A stretch of 47,156 nucleotides of DNA from Streptomyces adustus (GCF_009377175.1 NZ_VJZD01000046.1:1-47156), one strand, 5' to 3'; shown: positions 27,388-36,161, counted from the first letter of the stretch. The notes: generated from the sequence alone by a model not told the origin. A program made the numbers and translations.

Positions 27388-28581
27388 TCAGCCTTGCCGG
27401 ATCACCAGTCTGCCACCCTGCCGCTGGGCGACGACCCGGCCCGGGAGGTTGATGGCTCCCTGACCCCGCCAACCGGTGATCAGCCGGTCGACCTCCTCGA
27501 TGTGGCGGGCGAACAGCGAACCGGCCGGAGCGCCCGCCTCGATGGCCGCACGACGCAGGATCCGGCGGCGTACGGCGGGCGGCAGGGCGTAGAGCTTGGC
27601 GCACTCCAGCAGGCCCGTCGCGTCGCGTACGGACGCCTCGGCCTGACTGGCCCAGGCGTCGAGGGCGTCGGCATCGTCACGGGAGAGCTGGGCCGTACGG
27701 GCGAGGGCCTCGACGACTCCCTTGCCGAGGGCCTTCTCCAGGGCGGGCAGGCCCTCGTGGCGCAGCCGGGAGCGGGTGTAGGCCGGATCGACGTTGTGCG
27801 GGTCGTCCCAGACGGGCAGCGACTGGGCCATGCAGGCCTTGCGCGCAGTCTGCCGGTCGAGCTGGAGGAAGGGCCTGCGGTAGCGGCCGTCGGCCCCCGA
27901 GACCGCGGCCATCCCGGACAGGGACCGGATGCCGGAGCCCCGGGCGAGCCCCAGCAGGACGGTCTCGGCCTGGTCGTCGCGGGTGTGGCCGAGCAGGATC
28001 GCGGCGGCGCCGTGGCGGTCCGCGGCGGCGTCGAGGGCGGCGTAGCGGGCGTCGCGGGCGGCGGCCTCGGGCCCGCCCTCGCGGCCGACGGTCACGGCGA
28101 CGGCCTCGACCGGGTCCAGGCCGAGTTCGCGCAGCCGCAGCACGACCTCGTCGGCGCGCAAGTCGGAGCCGGGCTGGAGGCCGTGGTCGACGGTGACGCC
28201 GCCGGCGCGGATGCCGAGCTTGGGCGCCTCGAAGGCGAGGGCGGAGGCCAGCGCCATGGAGTCGGCACCGCCGGAGCACGCGACCAGCACGACCGGCGGT
28301 GCGGTGCGCTCGTGCGGGGCGCGGGCGGCGCTCTGGGCCGGGACCTGGTCGGAGTACCGGCCGGGGGCCTGGTCGACGGAGCCGGGCACTTCGGCGGCCG
28401 CGAGCGGGCCCGCGGCGGAGGGCGTGCCGGTGGCGGCGAGCGTGCCGGTGGCGAAGGGCGTGCCCGTGGCACCGGTGGCGTCGTCGGCGCCGCTGGTGGT
28501 TCTGTTGAGTTCGATGAGGATGTCGTGGAGGACGCGGCGGACCGCCAGGCGTATCGCCGCGACCGCAGGATGGGGACCCAT
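27388..28581 (-). CDS. tilS: tRNA(Ile)-lysidine synthetase with N-terminal insertion
   Basis: TilS modifies C34 of the CAU anticodon of a minor isoleucine tRNA with lysine and ATP. The 397-residue protein has the PP-loop ATPase motif SGGADS at 103-108, followed by [21 protein letters not shown] and [24 protein letters not shown]. The C-terminal tRNA-binding region (about 290-395) is short, as in other actinobacteria. Unusual is an insertion of about 65 residues (28-92) between the N-terminal helix and the PP-loop strand. It contains TG(T/P)-rich near-repeats ([19 protein letters not shown]). The ATG at 28581 has GAAGGGAAC upstream. Confidence 0.94.
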   Translation of the reverse strand: MGPHPAVAAIRLAVRRVLHDILIELNRTTSGADDATGATGTPFATGTLAATGTPSAAGPLAAAEVPGSVDQAPGRYSDQVPAQSAARAPHERTAPPVVLVACSGGADSMALASALAFEAPKLGIRAGGVTVDHGLQPGSDLRADEVVLRLRELGLDPVEAVAVTVGREGGPEAAARDARYAALDAAADRHGAAAILLGHTRDDQAETVLLGLARGSGIRSLSGMAAVSGADGRYRRPFLQLDRQTARKACMAQSLPVWDDPHNVDPAYTRSRLRHEGLPALEKALGKGVVEALARTAQLSRDDADALDAWASQAEASVRDATGLLECAKLYALPPAVRRRILRRAAIEAGAPAGSLFARHIEEVDRLITGWRGQGAINLPGRVVAQRQGGRLVIRQG

Positions 28582-28807
28582 GTCCGGTTCCCTTCATGAA
28601 GTTTTCGGGAGTGAGCCCGAGGTTCGGTCACTCAGAGTGTGTCGATGGTGACAGAACCGGGCCGTTCCCCGAGCATTGCACGCCTACGCATGGCTCACGG
28701 TCCCTCGGACGGGTGATTGGAGGGGCATTCGCCTGCCGTCGGCCGGATTCCTCTCCCGGCTCCTGCGTGTCGTCCGCGACCCATGGACCGGCCCTCGCCG
28801 ACGGGGT

Positions 28808-29941
28808 TCAGGAGTCGGTCCTGCGGTGCACCCGCGCGACCCAGTCCCCCGGTTCGGCGATCTCCGCCTTGGTCGGCAGGGTGTTGGGCGACGTCCACAC
28901 CCGGTTGAACCCGTCCATGCCGACCTGGTCCACCACGGCCCGCACGAAACGCTCGCCGTCCCGGTACTGCTTGAGCTTGGCGTCCAGGCCCAGCAGCTTG
29001 CGCAGCGTGGTGTCCAGGCGCGAGGCGCCCTTGGCGCGGCGCTGCTGGAACTTCTCGCGGATCTCCGCGACGCTCGGCACGACCGAGGGCCCGACCCCGT
29101 CCATCACGAAGTCGGCGTGCCCCTCCAGCAGGGACATCACGGCGGTCAGCCGGGTGAGGATCTCCCGCTGGGCCGGGGTCTGCACCAGTTCCACCAGGGA
29201 GCGGCCGCCGTCGTCCTCCTCGCCCTCGGGCCGGCCGCCGGCCAGCGACTGGGCGGCCTCCCTGATGCGCTCCAGGAAGGTCATGGGGTCGACGTCGGTC
29301 TCCCCCAGGAAAGACTGGATCTCACCCTCCACGTGGTCGCGCAGCCAGGGCACCGCGGAGAACTGGGTGCGGTGCGTCTCCTCGTGCAGGCACACCCAAA
29401 GGCGGAAGTCGTGGGGCTGTACGTCGAGTTCCCGCTCCACGTGCACGATGTTCGGCGCGACGAGCAGCAGCCGGCCGCCGCCGGCCGGCCCGGCCGGCAG
29501 TTCGCGGGTGGCGGGGGCGAAGGTCTCGTACTGGCCGAGGACCCGGGAGGAGAGGAACGACAGCAGCATGCCGAGTTCGACGCCGGTCACCTTGCCGCCG
29601 ACCACGCCCAGGACCGCGCCGCCGGGGCTGTTGCCGCGCCGGTCCTGCATCTTGTCGAGCAGCGGCCTGAGGATCTCCCGGAACCCGGCGACGTTCGCCC
29701 GGACCCAGCCGGGGCGGTCGACGACGAGCACGGGGGTGTCATGGACGTCTGCGGTGCCCATCCGGGTGAAGCCCCGGACGTGTTCCTCCGCGGCCTTGGC
29801 GTGGCGGCGCAGCTCCGCGACGACGGCCCGGGCCTCGTCGCGGCTCACCTCGGGGCCCGGCCTTACGAGCCGGGTCGCGGTCGCCACCGCGAGATTCCAG
29901 TCGACCATCCCAGTAGATGCAGCACCACCGATGCTCGTCAT
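28808..29941 (-). CDS. Zincin-type zinc metalloprotease (DUF2342 family)
   Basis: The 377-residue product belongs to the actinobacterial family often misnamed coenzyme F420 biosynthesis-associated. It has the zinc motif HEETH in LWVCLHEETHRTQFSAVPWL, and a downstream LLEGHADFVMDGVG whose Glu/His can complete the site. LLLVAPNIVHVERELDV is also typical. The conserved order metalloprotease - tilS - hpt matches M. tuberculosis. No signal peptide is visible, so it is probably cytosolic; its substrates are unknown. The ATG at 29941 lies 6 bases after a TACCGT -10 box, indicating a leaderless mRNA. A 226-base gap separates it from tilS. Confidence 0.87.
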   Translation of the reverse strand: MTSIGGAASTGMVDWNLAVATATRLVRPGPEVSRDEARAVVAELRRHAKAAEEHVRGFTRMGTADVHDTPVLVVDRPGWVRANVAGFREILRPLLDKMQDRRGNSPGGAVLGVVGGKVTGVELGMLLSFLSSRVLGQYETFAPATRELPAGPAGGGRLLLVAPNIVHVERELDVQPHDFRLWVCLHEETHRTQFSAVPWLRDHVEGEIQSFLGETDVDPMTFLERIREAAQSLAGGRPEGEEDDGGRSLVELVQTPAQREILTRLTAVMSLLEGHADFVMDGVGPSVVPSVAEIREKFQQRRAKGASRLDTTLRKLLGLDAKLKQYRDGERFVRAVVDQVGMDGFNRVWTSPNTLPTKAEIAEPGDWVARVHRRTDS

Positions 29942-29947
29942 GGCTCA

Positions 29948-29953
29948 ACGGTA
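29948..29953 (-). promoter_or_regulatory. -10 box for the metalloprotease gene
   Basis: On the minus strand TACCGT is followed by TGAGCC and then the ATG at 29941, the same -10-to-start arrangement seen at folP. Confidence 0.4.
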
Positions 29954-30040
29954 CGTGAGCGTTCCCGTCGCGGGCAGGCCTCGAAGCGGTGTCCGCGGGC
30001 CGCGGCGCGCCGGGCGGCACCCGGCGCCGTGCGGTCCGGT

Positions 30041-31672
30041 TCAGCCGCAGCCGCACGCGGCGAGCGCGGTCGCCGTCCGGTCCAGCGCCGACTGGGCCGC
30101 CGCCGGATCGGTGGTGTCCGCGGTCAGGAAGGCGAAGGCCAGCAGTCGGCCGTCCTCGTCGACGACCGTGCCGGCCAGCGTGTTGACGCCGGTCAGGGTG
30201 CCGGTCTTGGCCCGTACGACGCCGGCCGCGCCGTCGCTGTAGCGGGCGCTCAGGGTGCCGGTGAAGCCGGCCACCGGAAGGCCGGTGAGGACCGGGCGGA
30301 GTTCGGGGTGGGCGGGGTCACCGGCCTTGACCAGCAGGGCCGTCAGCAGGTCCGCGGTCAGCCGGTCGTCGCGGTTCAGACCGCTGCCGTCCTTGAACTC
30401 GGCGCCCGCCAGGGGCAGTGCGAGCTTCTGGAGCTGGGCGCGGATCGCCTTCCCGCCCCCGGCGAAGTCGGCCCGTCCGCCGGTCGCGACGGCGGTCTGG
30501 CGGGCGAGCGCCTCGGCGATGTCGTTGTCGCTGTTGGTCAGCATCCGCTCGACGACGGCGGACAGCGGCGGCGAGGAGACGGTGGCGAGGGACTCGGCGC
30601 GGCCGCTCGCCTTGGACGGGCCGGGCGAGGTCGTCGCGATCCCGGCGGAGTTGAGGAACTCACCGAACCGGCGGGCCGCGTCGGCCGCCGGGTCGGCCAC
30701 CCGGGCCACCGGGCCGTGCGTCGAGTCGTCCGTGCGGCCCTCGTCGGCCATCAGGGCGCTGACCTGGGCGATGTTGTCGTTGACGCCGATCGGGTGCTGC
30801 GCGGGACCGGCGTAGAGGGTCGTGTCGTACGACAGCGTCACCTGGCGCAGGCCGCGCTTCTTCAGGGCGGCGGCGGTGTCGGCGGCGAGGGCGCGCAGGC
30901 TCGCCCAGCCCTCCTCGTCGTCCGCGCGGGCCGTCAGGGTCGGGTCGCCGCCGCCGACCAGGACGACCTCCTTCGTGCCCGGTTCGAGGGCGGTGCGGGT
31001 GGTGAAACGGTGGTCGGCGCCCATCGCGGAGAGCGCGGCGACGGCGGTGGCGATCTTCGTGGTGGAGGCGGGGGTCAGCGCGTCGTCGGCCCCGGTGCCG
31101 TACAGGCGCCGGCCGGTGCCGAGGTCGACGACGACGGCGCTGTGCCGGCTGCCGAGCGCCTGGTCGTCCAGGAGCGGGTCCAGTACGTCGGCCACGGACT
31201 TCGCGCCCGGCTGCGACTTCACGGCCGTCACGCCGACGGTGAGGCCGGTCAGCACCGACGGGGCGCTGGGCGCGGGCCGGGGCCCCCGGGCCTGCGCACC
31301 GGACGTATCGGACTTACGACCGTGATCTGCGCCACCCGTGCCGTCCAGGGCGACTGCCCGGTCCCGCTCGGCCGTACGCTGACCGGTGGCGTCCCAGGGC
31401 CCGGCGGCGCTCACCACGACGGCGGCCAACGCCAGCCCGGCGGTGGCCGCACCCGCGGTGTACTGCCAGGTCTTCGGCCTGACGGGCCGCGTGACCTGCG
31501 GTTTCACGGCCTGTGCCAGCCGCGCGACCCGCGGCCTCACGGCCGTCGCGACCCGTACGAGAGGCGGCTTCACGGCCGTCACTGCTCGCACGAGACGCGG
31601 TCGGACGGCGCCCGCGATCCGCACCACATGCGGCCTCGCGGCCTGCCAAGGCCTCAGCTCGGGCACGACCAC
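30041..31672 (-). CDS. dacB: D-alanyl-D-alanine carboxypeptidase/endopeptidase (PBP4 type)
   Basis: This 543-residue penicillin-binding protein trims or cleaves peptidoglycan cross-links outside the membrane. The three active-site motifs are intact: SxxK at Ser203-Lys206 in ALTPASTTKIATAVAAL, SxN-type SDN in RMLTNSDNDIAEALARQ, and KTG in VRAKTGTLTGVNTLAG. A single transmembrane helix lies at about 70-90. Before it, residues 14-67 form five consecutive units of an 11-residue repeat (P-x-V/L-V/A-R-x-A-x-A-V-R/K). This tail should be cytosolic and very basic, unlike typical dacB proteins. The start is the GTG at 31672. The gene is divergent from ppa, with a 79-base gap. Confidence 0.94.
   Translation of the reverse strand: MVVPELRPWQAARPHVVRIAGAVRPRLVRAVTAVKPPLVRVATAVRPRVARLAQAVKPQVTRPVRPKTWQYTAGAATAGLALAAVVVSAAGPWDATGQRTAERDRAVALDGTGGADHGRKSDTSGAQARGPRPAPSAPSVLTGLTVGVTAVKSQPGAKSVADVLDPLLDDQALGSRHSAVVVDLGTGRRLYGTGADDALTPASTTKIATAVAALSAMGADHRFTTRTALEPGTKEVVLVGGGDPTLTARADDEEGWASLRALAADTAAALKKRGLRQVTLSYDTTLYAGPAQHPIGVNDNIAQVSALMADEGRTDDSTHGPVARVADPAADAARRFGEFLNSAGIATTSPGPSKASGRAESLATVSSPPLSAVVERMLTNSDNDIAEALARQTAVATGGRADFAGGGKAIRAQLQKLALPLAGAEFKDGSGLNRDDRLTADLLTALLVKAGDPAHPELRPVLTGLPVAGFTGTLSARYSDGAAGVVRAKTGTLTGVNTLAGTVVDEDGRLLAFAFLTADTTDPAAAQSALDRTATALAACGCG
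31472..31633 (-). repeat. Five 33-bp repeats coding undecapeptides in DacB
   Basis: Codons 14-67 encode PHVVRIAGAVR, PRLVRAVTAVK, PPLVRVATAVR, PRVARLAQAVK and PQVTRPVRPK. The period is exactly 11 codons, with Arg5, Ala8 or Ala10 and basic residue 11 conserved in most units. Confidence 0.85.
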
Positions 31673-31751
31673 CAGCCCCTTTCGCGATCACACACCTGCG
31701 TGAGGGACACTTAATCACCAGAACTATGTGCTGATCATGGAGGAGCCACCG

Positions 31752-32243
31752 GTGGAGTTCGACGTCACGATCGAGATCCCGAAGGGTTCGCGGAACAAGT
31801 ACGAGGTGGACCACGAGACCGGTCGGATCCGACTGGACCGTCGGCTCTTCACCTCGACCAGTTACCCGGCCGACTACGGCTTCGTCGAGAACACTCTCGG
31901 CGAGGACGGCGACCCGCTCGACGCGCTGGTCATCCTGGAGGAGCCGACCTTCCCCGGCTGCCTCATCAAGTGCCGTGCCATCGGCATGTTCCGGATGACC
32001 GACGAGGCCGGCGGCGACGACAAGCTGCTGTGCGTCCCGGCGTCCGACCCGCGGGTGGAGCACCTGCGCGACATCCACCACGTGTCGGAGTTCGACCGCC
32101 TGGAGATCCAGCACTTCTTCGAGGTCTACAAGGACCTGGAGCCCGGCAAGTCCGTCGAGGGCGCCGACTGGGTCGGCCGCACCGAGGCCGAGGCCGAGAT
32201 CGAGCGGTCCTACAAGCGCTTCGAGGACCAGGGCGGCCACTGA
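31752..32243 (+). CDS. ppa: Inorganic pyrophosphatase
   Basis: This soluble family I pyrophosphatase hydrolyses PPi to drive biosynthetic reactions. The 163-residue product has [29 protein letters not shown] (N-terminal signature with the catalytic Lys/Arg residues), [23 protein letters not shown] with the metal-binding Asp cluster, and [12 protein letters not shown]. The start is the GTG at 31752, preceded by a good GGAGGAG. An upstream in-frame ATG at 31737 overlaps that site and is rejected. It is divergent from dacB, as in mycobacteria. Confidence 0.97.
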   Translation: MEFDVTIEIPKGSRNKYEVDHETGRIRLDRRLFTSTSYPADYGFVENTLGEDGDPLDALVILEEPTFPGCLIKCRAIGMFRMTDEAGGDDKLLCVPASDPRVEHLRDIHHVSEFDRLEIQHFFEVYKDLEPGKSVEGADWVGRTEAEAEIERSYKRFEDQGGH

Positions 32244-32258
32244 GTCCCCTGCCGTCCA

Positions 32259-32286
32259 CGGGCCGTACGCTCACGCGTGCGGCCCG
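32259..32286 (+). terminator. Hairpin terminator after ppa
   Basis: CGGGCCGTACGC and GCGTGCGGCCCG pair over 12 positions with one G-U-type mismatch around a 4-base loop, 16 bases past the ppa stop. Confidence 0.7.
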
Positions 32287-32346
32287 TCGGCATGTCTGTG
32301 CGCATACTGGGGCTGGGAAAGGCGTCGTTCAGGGAGCGTTGCGTCA

Positions 32347-34014
32347 GTGACGGAAGCGGAGGACCGCAAGCCGCAGTCGGACGAGGCGAGGGGCACGTAC
32401 GAGTCGGAGATCACGTCCGAGTTCGCGATTCCGGAGGGCCTCGCGGTCCCCAAGGGCGGTACGGAGTCGGAGACCACGTCCGAGTTCGCCGTCCCCGACG
32501 GGCTGGACGTGGCGCAGGCGGCGGCCGGGGAGTCGGAGGGCTCGGCCTTCAGCACGCCACGGACCTACAGCGCCCGCAGCGCCCCGCCCGCCTTCACCCC
32601 GCCGGTCGGCGTCCCCCTGGTCAACCTGACCAAGGACGTCCCCTGGCAGGACCGGATGCGCACGATGCTGCGCATGCCGGTGGCCGAGCGGCCCGCGCTG
32701 GAGACGGCGCGCAAGGCCGAGGAGGTCGCGCCCGCCGTCCCTCGCGTGCTCGACCTGACCCTGCGCATCGGTGAACTGCTGCTGGCCGGCGGCGAGGGCG
32801 CCGAGGACGTGGAGGCCGCGATGTTCGCGGTGTGCCGCTCCTACGGCCTGGACCGCTGCGAGCCGACGGTCACCTTCACCCTGCTGTCGATCTCGTACCA
32901 GCCGTCGCTGGTGGACGATCCACTGACCGCCTCGCGGACCGTGCGCCGCCGTGGCAGCGACTACACCCGGCTGGCGGCCGTCTTCCAGCTCGTGCACGAC
33001 CTGAGCGACACCGACAGCCACCTCTCCCTGGAGGAGGCCTACCGGCGGCTCGCGGAGATCCGCCGCAACCGGCACCCGTACCCCACCTGGGTGCTGACCT
33101 CGGCCAGCGGGCTGCTCGCGGGCGCCGCCTCCGTGCTCGTCGGCGGTGATCTGCTGGTCTTCGTCGCGGCCGCGCTCGGCGCGATGCTCGGCGACCGGCT
33201 GGCCTGGCTGTGCGCGGGACGCGGGCTGCCGGAGTTCTACCAGTTCACGGTGGCCGCGATGCCGCCCGCCGCCATAGGGGTCGCGCTGACGCTGGCGCAC
33301 GTCGACGTGAAGGCGTCCGCGGTGATCACCGGTGGGCTGTTCGCGCTGCTGCCGGGGCGGGCGCTGGTCGCCGGGGTCCAGGACGGCCTGACCGGTTTCT
33401 ACATCACCGCGGCCGCGCGGCTGCTGGAGGTCATGTACCTGTTCGTCGGCATCGTCGTCGGCGTGCTGGTGGTGCTGTACTTCGGCGTGAAACTGGGCGC
33501 CCAGCTCAACCCCGACACGGCGCTGAGCGTCTCCGAGCGGCCGGTGATCCAGATCGGCGCGTCCATGCTGCTGTCGCTGACCTTCGCGGTGCTGCTCCAG
33601 CAGGAACGGTCCACCGTGCTGGCGGTGACCCTCAACGGAGGCGTCGCGTGGTGTGTGTACGGCGCGATGCACTACCCCGGCGGTATCTCCCCGGTCGCCT
33701 CCACGGCCGTGGCCGCGGGCCTGGTGGGGCTGTTCGGGCAGCTGCTGTCCCGGTACCGGTTCGCGTCGGCGCTGCCGTACACGACCGCGGCCATCGGCCC
33801 GCTGCTGCCCGGTTCCGCCACGTACTTCGGGCTGCTGGCGATCGCCCAGAACAACGTCGACAAGGGCGTGGTGTCGCTGACGAAGGCCGCCGCGCTCGCG
33901 ATGGCCATCGCCATCGGCGTGAACCTGGGGTCGGAGATCTCCCGGCTGTTCCTGCGGGTGCCGGGCGGCACCACCGGGGGGCGGCTGGCGGCGAAGCGGA
34001 CCCGCGGCTTCTGA
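32347..34014 (+). CDS. ThrE-type threonine/serine exporter family protein
   Basis: The 555-residue protein fuses the two halves of the ThrE family: an N-terminal cytosolic and membrane part (DUF1212; PRVLDLTLRIGELLLAGGEGAEDVEAAMFAV, YTRLAAVFQLVHDL) and a C-terminal membrane part (DUF3815-like; VLAVTLNGGVAWCVYGAMHYPGG). About ten hydrophobic segments lie between residues 255 and 545. The N-terminal 110 residues are acidic and disordered, with a duplicated 15-residue unit (YESEITSEFAIPEGL at 18-32 and TESETTSEFAVPDGL at 39-53). Substrate is inferred from the Corynebacterium ThrE family. The GTG start at 32347 follows GGGAGCGTTGC. Confidence 0.88.
   Translation: MTEAEDRKPQSDEARGTYESEITSEFAIPEGLAVPKGGTESETTSEFAVPDGLDVAQAAAGESEGSAFSTPRTYSARSAPPAFTPPVGVPLVNLTKDVPWQDRMRTMLRMPVAERPALETARKAEEVAPAVPRVLDLTLRIGELLLAGGEGAEDVEAAMFAVCRSYGLDRCEPTVTFTLLSISYQPSLVDDPLTASRTVRRRGSDYTRLAAVFQLVHDLSDTDSHLSLEEAYRRLAEIRRNRHPYPTWVLTSASGLLAGAASVLVGGDLLVFVAAALGAMLGDRLAWLCAGRGLPEFYQFTVAAMPPAAIGVALTLAHVDVKASAVITGGLFALLPGRALVAGVQDGLTGFYITAAARLLEVMYLFVGIVVGVLVVLYFGVKLGAQLNPDTALSVSERPVIQIGASMLLSLTFAVLLQQERSTVLAVTLNGGVAWCVYGAMHYPGGISPVASTAVAAGLVGLFGQLLSRYRFASALPYTTAAIGPLLPGSATYFGLLAIAQNNVDKGVVSLTKAAALAMAIAIGVNLGSEISRLFLRVPGGTTGGRLAAKRTRGF
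32398..32505 (+). repeat. Duplicated 45-bp unit in the ThrE-type gene
   Basis: 32398-32442 and 32461-32505 encode two copies of a 15-residue acidic motif with 11 of 15 residues identical. The first 110 residues are otherwise low in hydrophobic content. Confidence 0.7.
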
Positions 34015-34024
34015 CCACCGCGCG

Positions 34025-34062
34025 GCCGCCTCGCGTGTTCCGGGCCCGCAGGCCCGCGGCGG
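34025..34062. terminator. Convergent terminator between ThrE-type and DedA genes
   Basis: The inner stem CGGGCC/GGCCCG (34041-34046 with 34051-34056) has a 4-base loop. Outer GCCGCC and GGCGG tracts add partial pairing. Confidence 0.5.
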
Positions 34063-34065
34063 ACC

Positions 34066-35157
34066 TCAGCCCTGGTCGTACGGGTACTGACCGCCCTGCT
34101 GGTAGTCCTGCGGGTAGTCCTGCTGCGAGCCGTACTGCCGGCCGCCGTAGCCCTGGCCCTGCGGGTGCTGCTGGGCATGGGGCTGAGGCTGGCCGTAGGG
34201 CTGCTGCTGGGGCTGCTGAACCTGACCGTACGGCTGCTGAACCTGACCGTACGGCTGCTGGGGCTGGCCGTACTGCCCGTCGTAGCCCTGGCCCTGCGGG
34301 TGCTGCTGGGCGTAGGGCTGCCGGTGCTGGGGCTGGCCCTGGTACTGGTCGTAGCCCTGGTCCGCGCCCTGGTCGTAGTACCCGTCGTGGCCGGGCTGCT
34401 GGTTCTGGTGCTGGTGCTGCTGGGACCGGTCCGCCGACGGGATGCGGCGCAGCTGGGTCGTCGCGTCGTCCATGGCCGGGGTCTGCTGCCCGAAGGCCTG
34501 CTGCGGGAACTCCGGATCGGCCGGAACGTCCGCGGCCGCACGCTTCTCCTTGCGGGCCTTCAGGACCTCGATGATCACCGGGACCACGGAGATGAGCACG
34601 ATCAGGACGAGGATGGCCTCGACGTTGTTCTTGATGAGGTCGATCTGGCCGAGGAAGTAACCCGCGACCGTCACGCCCGTACCCCACAGGGCGCCACCGA
34701 CCACGTTGTACGTGAGGAACGTGCGGTACTGCATGCGGCCGGCGCCCGCGATGATCGGGGCGAAGGTCCGCACGATCGGCACGAAGCGGGCCAGCACGAT
34801 GGCCTTGGGACCGTAGTTCTCGACGAACTCGTTGGCCTTCTCCAGGTTCTCCTGCTTGAAGAGCTTGGAGTCGGGCCGGCTGAAGAGCTTCGGCCCGAAG
34901 AACTTGCCGATCAGGAAGCCGACCTGGTCGCCGAGGACGGCCGCGGCCACGATCAGCGTGCACACCAGCCACAGCGGCTGATGGATCCACTTGCCGTCCG
35001 CGACCAGCAGACCCGCCGTGAACAGCAGCGAGTCGCCGGGCAGGAAGGCGAACAGACCCGACTCGGCGAAGACGATGACCAGGATGCCGATCAGCCCGAA
35101 GGTCGAGATCAGGTAGTCCGGGGTAAGCCACTCGGGGCCGAGGGCGAGGGTAGTCAC
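34066..35157 (-). CDS. DedA-family membrane protein with Gln/Pro/Tyr-rich tail
   Basis: The 363-residue product has a DedA/VTT domain in residues 1-210: FAESGLFAFLPGDSLLFTAGLL, GDQVGFLIGKFFGPKLF, ENYGPKAIVLARFVPIVRTFAPIIAGAGRMQYRTFLTYNVVGGALWGTG. The conserved Arg and Pro of the ARFVPIVRTF motif are intact, and four to five hydrophobic segments are present. DedA proteins flip phospholipids or undecaprenyl phosphate (family knowledge). The C-terminal 130 residues are a cytosolic Gln/Pro/Tyr/Gly-rich tail built from PYGQVQQ and HPQGQGY repeats, a disordered region not typical of E. coli DedA. The GTG start at 35157 follows CAGGAG. Confidence 0.9.
   Translation of the reverse strand: MTTLALGPEWLTPDYLISTFGLIGILVIVFAESGLFAFLPGDSLLFTAGLLVADGKWIHQPLWLVCTLIVAAAVLGDQVGFLIGKFFGPKLFSRPDSKLFKQENLEKANEFVENYGPKAIVLARFVPIVRTFAPIIAGAGRMQYRTFLTYNVVGGALWGTGVTVAGYFLGQIDLIKNNVEAILVLIVLISVVPVIIEVLKARKEKRAAADVPADPEFPQQAFGQQTPAMDDATTQLRRIPSADRSQQHQHQNQQPGHDGYYDQGADQGYDQYQGQPQHRQPYAQQHPQGQGYDGQYGQPQQPYGQVQQPYGQVQQPQQQPYGQPQPHAQQHPQGQGYGGRQYGSQQDYPQDYQQGGQYPYDQG
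34211..34273. repeat. Tandem 21-bp repeats in the DedA tail
   Basis: A 21-base unit starting GGCTGCTGAACC is repeated exactly at 34211 and 34232; a diverged third copy starts at 34253. It encodes consecutive PYGQVQQ units on the minus strand. Confidence 0.85.
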
Positions 35158-35298
35158 GGGTTCCGGGCTCCTGAGAAGGGGGAGGGCGGTCGGTGCGGCG
35201 GCGGGGCCGCCCAAAACTATCAACGCTACGCCATGGGACCAGGTTCCCAGGGCTTCCCACAGGATGCACTGTGCGTCGGCCTGGTCAAAGCTGTGAAC

Positions 35299-35664
35299 AT
35301 GGGCATCGACGAATACGGCGGCGGTCAGCAGCCACAGGCGGCGGTTCTGGTCGTGACCACGAACGACGTACCCGGACACCGTGTCGAGCAGGTCATCGGC
35401 GAGGTCTTCGGGCTGACCGTGCGCTCCCGGCACCTGGGCAGCCAGATCGGCGCCGGTCTGAAGTCGATGATCGGCGGTGAGCTCAAGGGGCTCACCAAGA
35501 CGCTCGTGGCGACCCGCAACCAGGCCATGGAACGGCTGGTGGAGCAGGCACACGCGCGTGGCGCCAACGCGGTGCTGGCGTTCCGCTTCGACGTCACGGA
35601 CGCGGCGGACGCGGGCACCGAGGTGTGCGCCTACGGAACGGCGGTGGTCCTGGCCCGGGAATGA
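35299..35664 (+). CDS. YbjQ/UPF0145 family protein
   Basis: The 121-residue product matches the YbjQ family of small, probably oligomeric proteins: VLVVTTNDVPGHRVEQVIGEVFGLTVRSRHLGSQIGAGLKSMIGGELKGLTKTL, then RNQAMERLVEQAHARGANAVLAFRFDV and EVCAYGTAVVL. It was once called a heavy-metal-binding protein, but its biochemical role is unsettled. The ATG at 35299 is chosen because MGIDEYGGGQQPQ matches the usual start. It lies divergently, 141 bases from the DedA gene. Its stop codon is inside the loop of a 16-bp inverted repeat. Confidence 0.9.
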   Translation: MGIDEYGGGQQPQAAVLVVTTNDVPGHRVEQVIGEVFGLTVRSRHLGSQIGAGLKSMIGGELKGLTKTLVATRNQAMERLVEQAHARGANAVLAFRFDVTDAADAGTEVCAYGTAVVLARE

Positions 35665-35707
35665 GACCGGGCCAGGACCACCGGCCCGCCGCCCGGGCGG
35701 CGGGCCG
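35643..35707 (+). terminator. Tandem terminators, the first spanning the stop codon
   Basis: The first hairpin is a perfect 16-bp repeat (35643-35658 with 35667-35682) whose 8-base loop holds the TGA stop. The second is a perfect 26-base palindrome at 35682-35707 (CGGCCCGCCGCCC and its complement). The two share a base at 35682, so they are probably alternative or sequential stems. They lie between convergent genes. Confidence 0.8.
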
Positions 35708-35726
35708 GGCCGGGACCACGGACTCC

Positions 35727-36161
35727 TCAGGCGGTGTGCCGGGCCGCGTTCGCGACGATCGCGTCCCGCAGATGCTCGGCGAGACCCGGCCGCATCGAGT
35801 CGTAGAAGGCCTTGAAGCGCTCGTCGGCGACGTACATCTCGGCGAGGCCCTGGTGCATGTCGTACGGACACTCGTAGAACCAGGTGCAGATGTGCAGCCG
35901 GTGCTCCTCGGCCATGTCCATGGCCCGCTCGCCGTCCGACGGCTCGTCGGCGGCCATCAGGGCGGCGTAGCGCTCGCTCCAGTCGGCCACCTCCGCCTTC
36001 ATCCGCTTCCAGTCGTCCTTGGTGTAGCGGGCGGCACGGCGCTGCGACTCGGCGTACGCGCGCGTGCCGCCCCAGCGCTGCTCCGCCTCCTCGGCGTACT
36101 GCTCGGGGTCCTTGTCGCCGAAGACCTCGAACCGTTCCTCGGGTGTCAGGCTGATGCCCAT
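35727..36161 (-). CDS. tipA: TipAS, internal-start product of tipA
   Basis: In S. lividans an internal start at Met110 makes the abundant 144-residue TipAS, the thiopeptide-binding domain without DNA binding. The same is encoded here: ATG at 36161 is codon 110 (MGISLTPEERF), with a strong GGAGG 8 bases upstream. Proof that it is used would need protein data. Confidence 0.75.
   Translation of the reverse strand: MGISLTPEERFEVFGDKDPEQYAEEAEQRWGGTRAYAESQRRAARYTKDDWKRMKAEVADWSERYAALMAADEPSDGERAMDMAEEHRLHICTWFYECPYDMHQGLAEMYVADERFKAFYDSMRPGLAEHLRDAIVANAARHTA

Noticed and set aside
28609..28632. Inverted repeat GAGTGA...TCACTC upstream of tilS as an operator
   Set aside because: The stem is only 6 bp with a 12-base centre and matches no operator I know; chance is likely.
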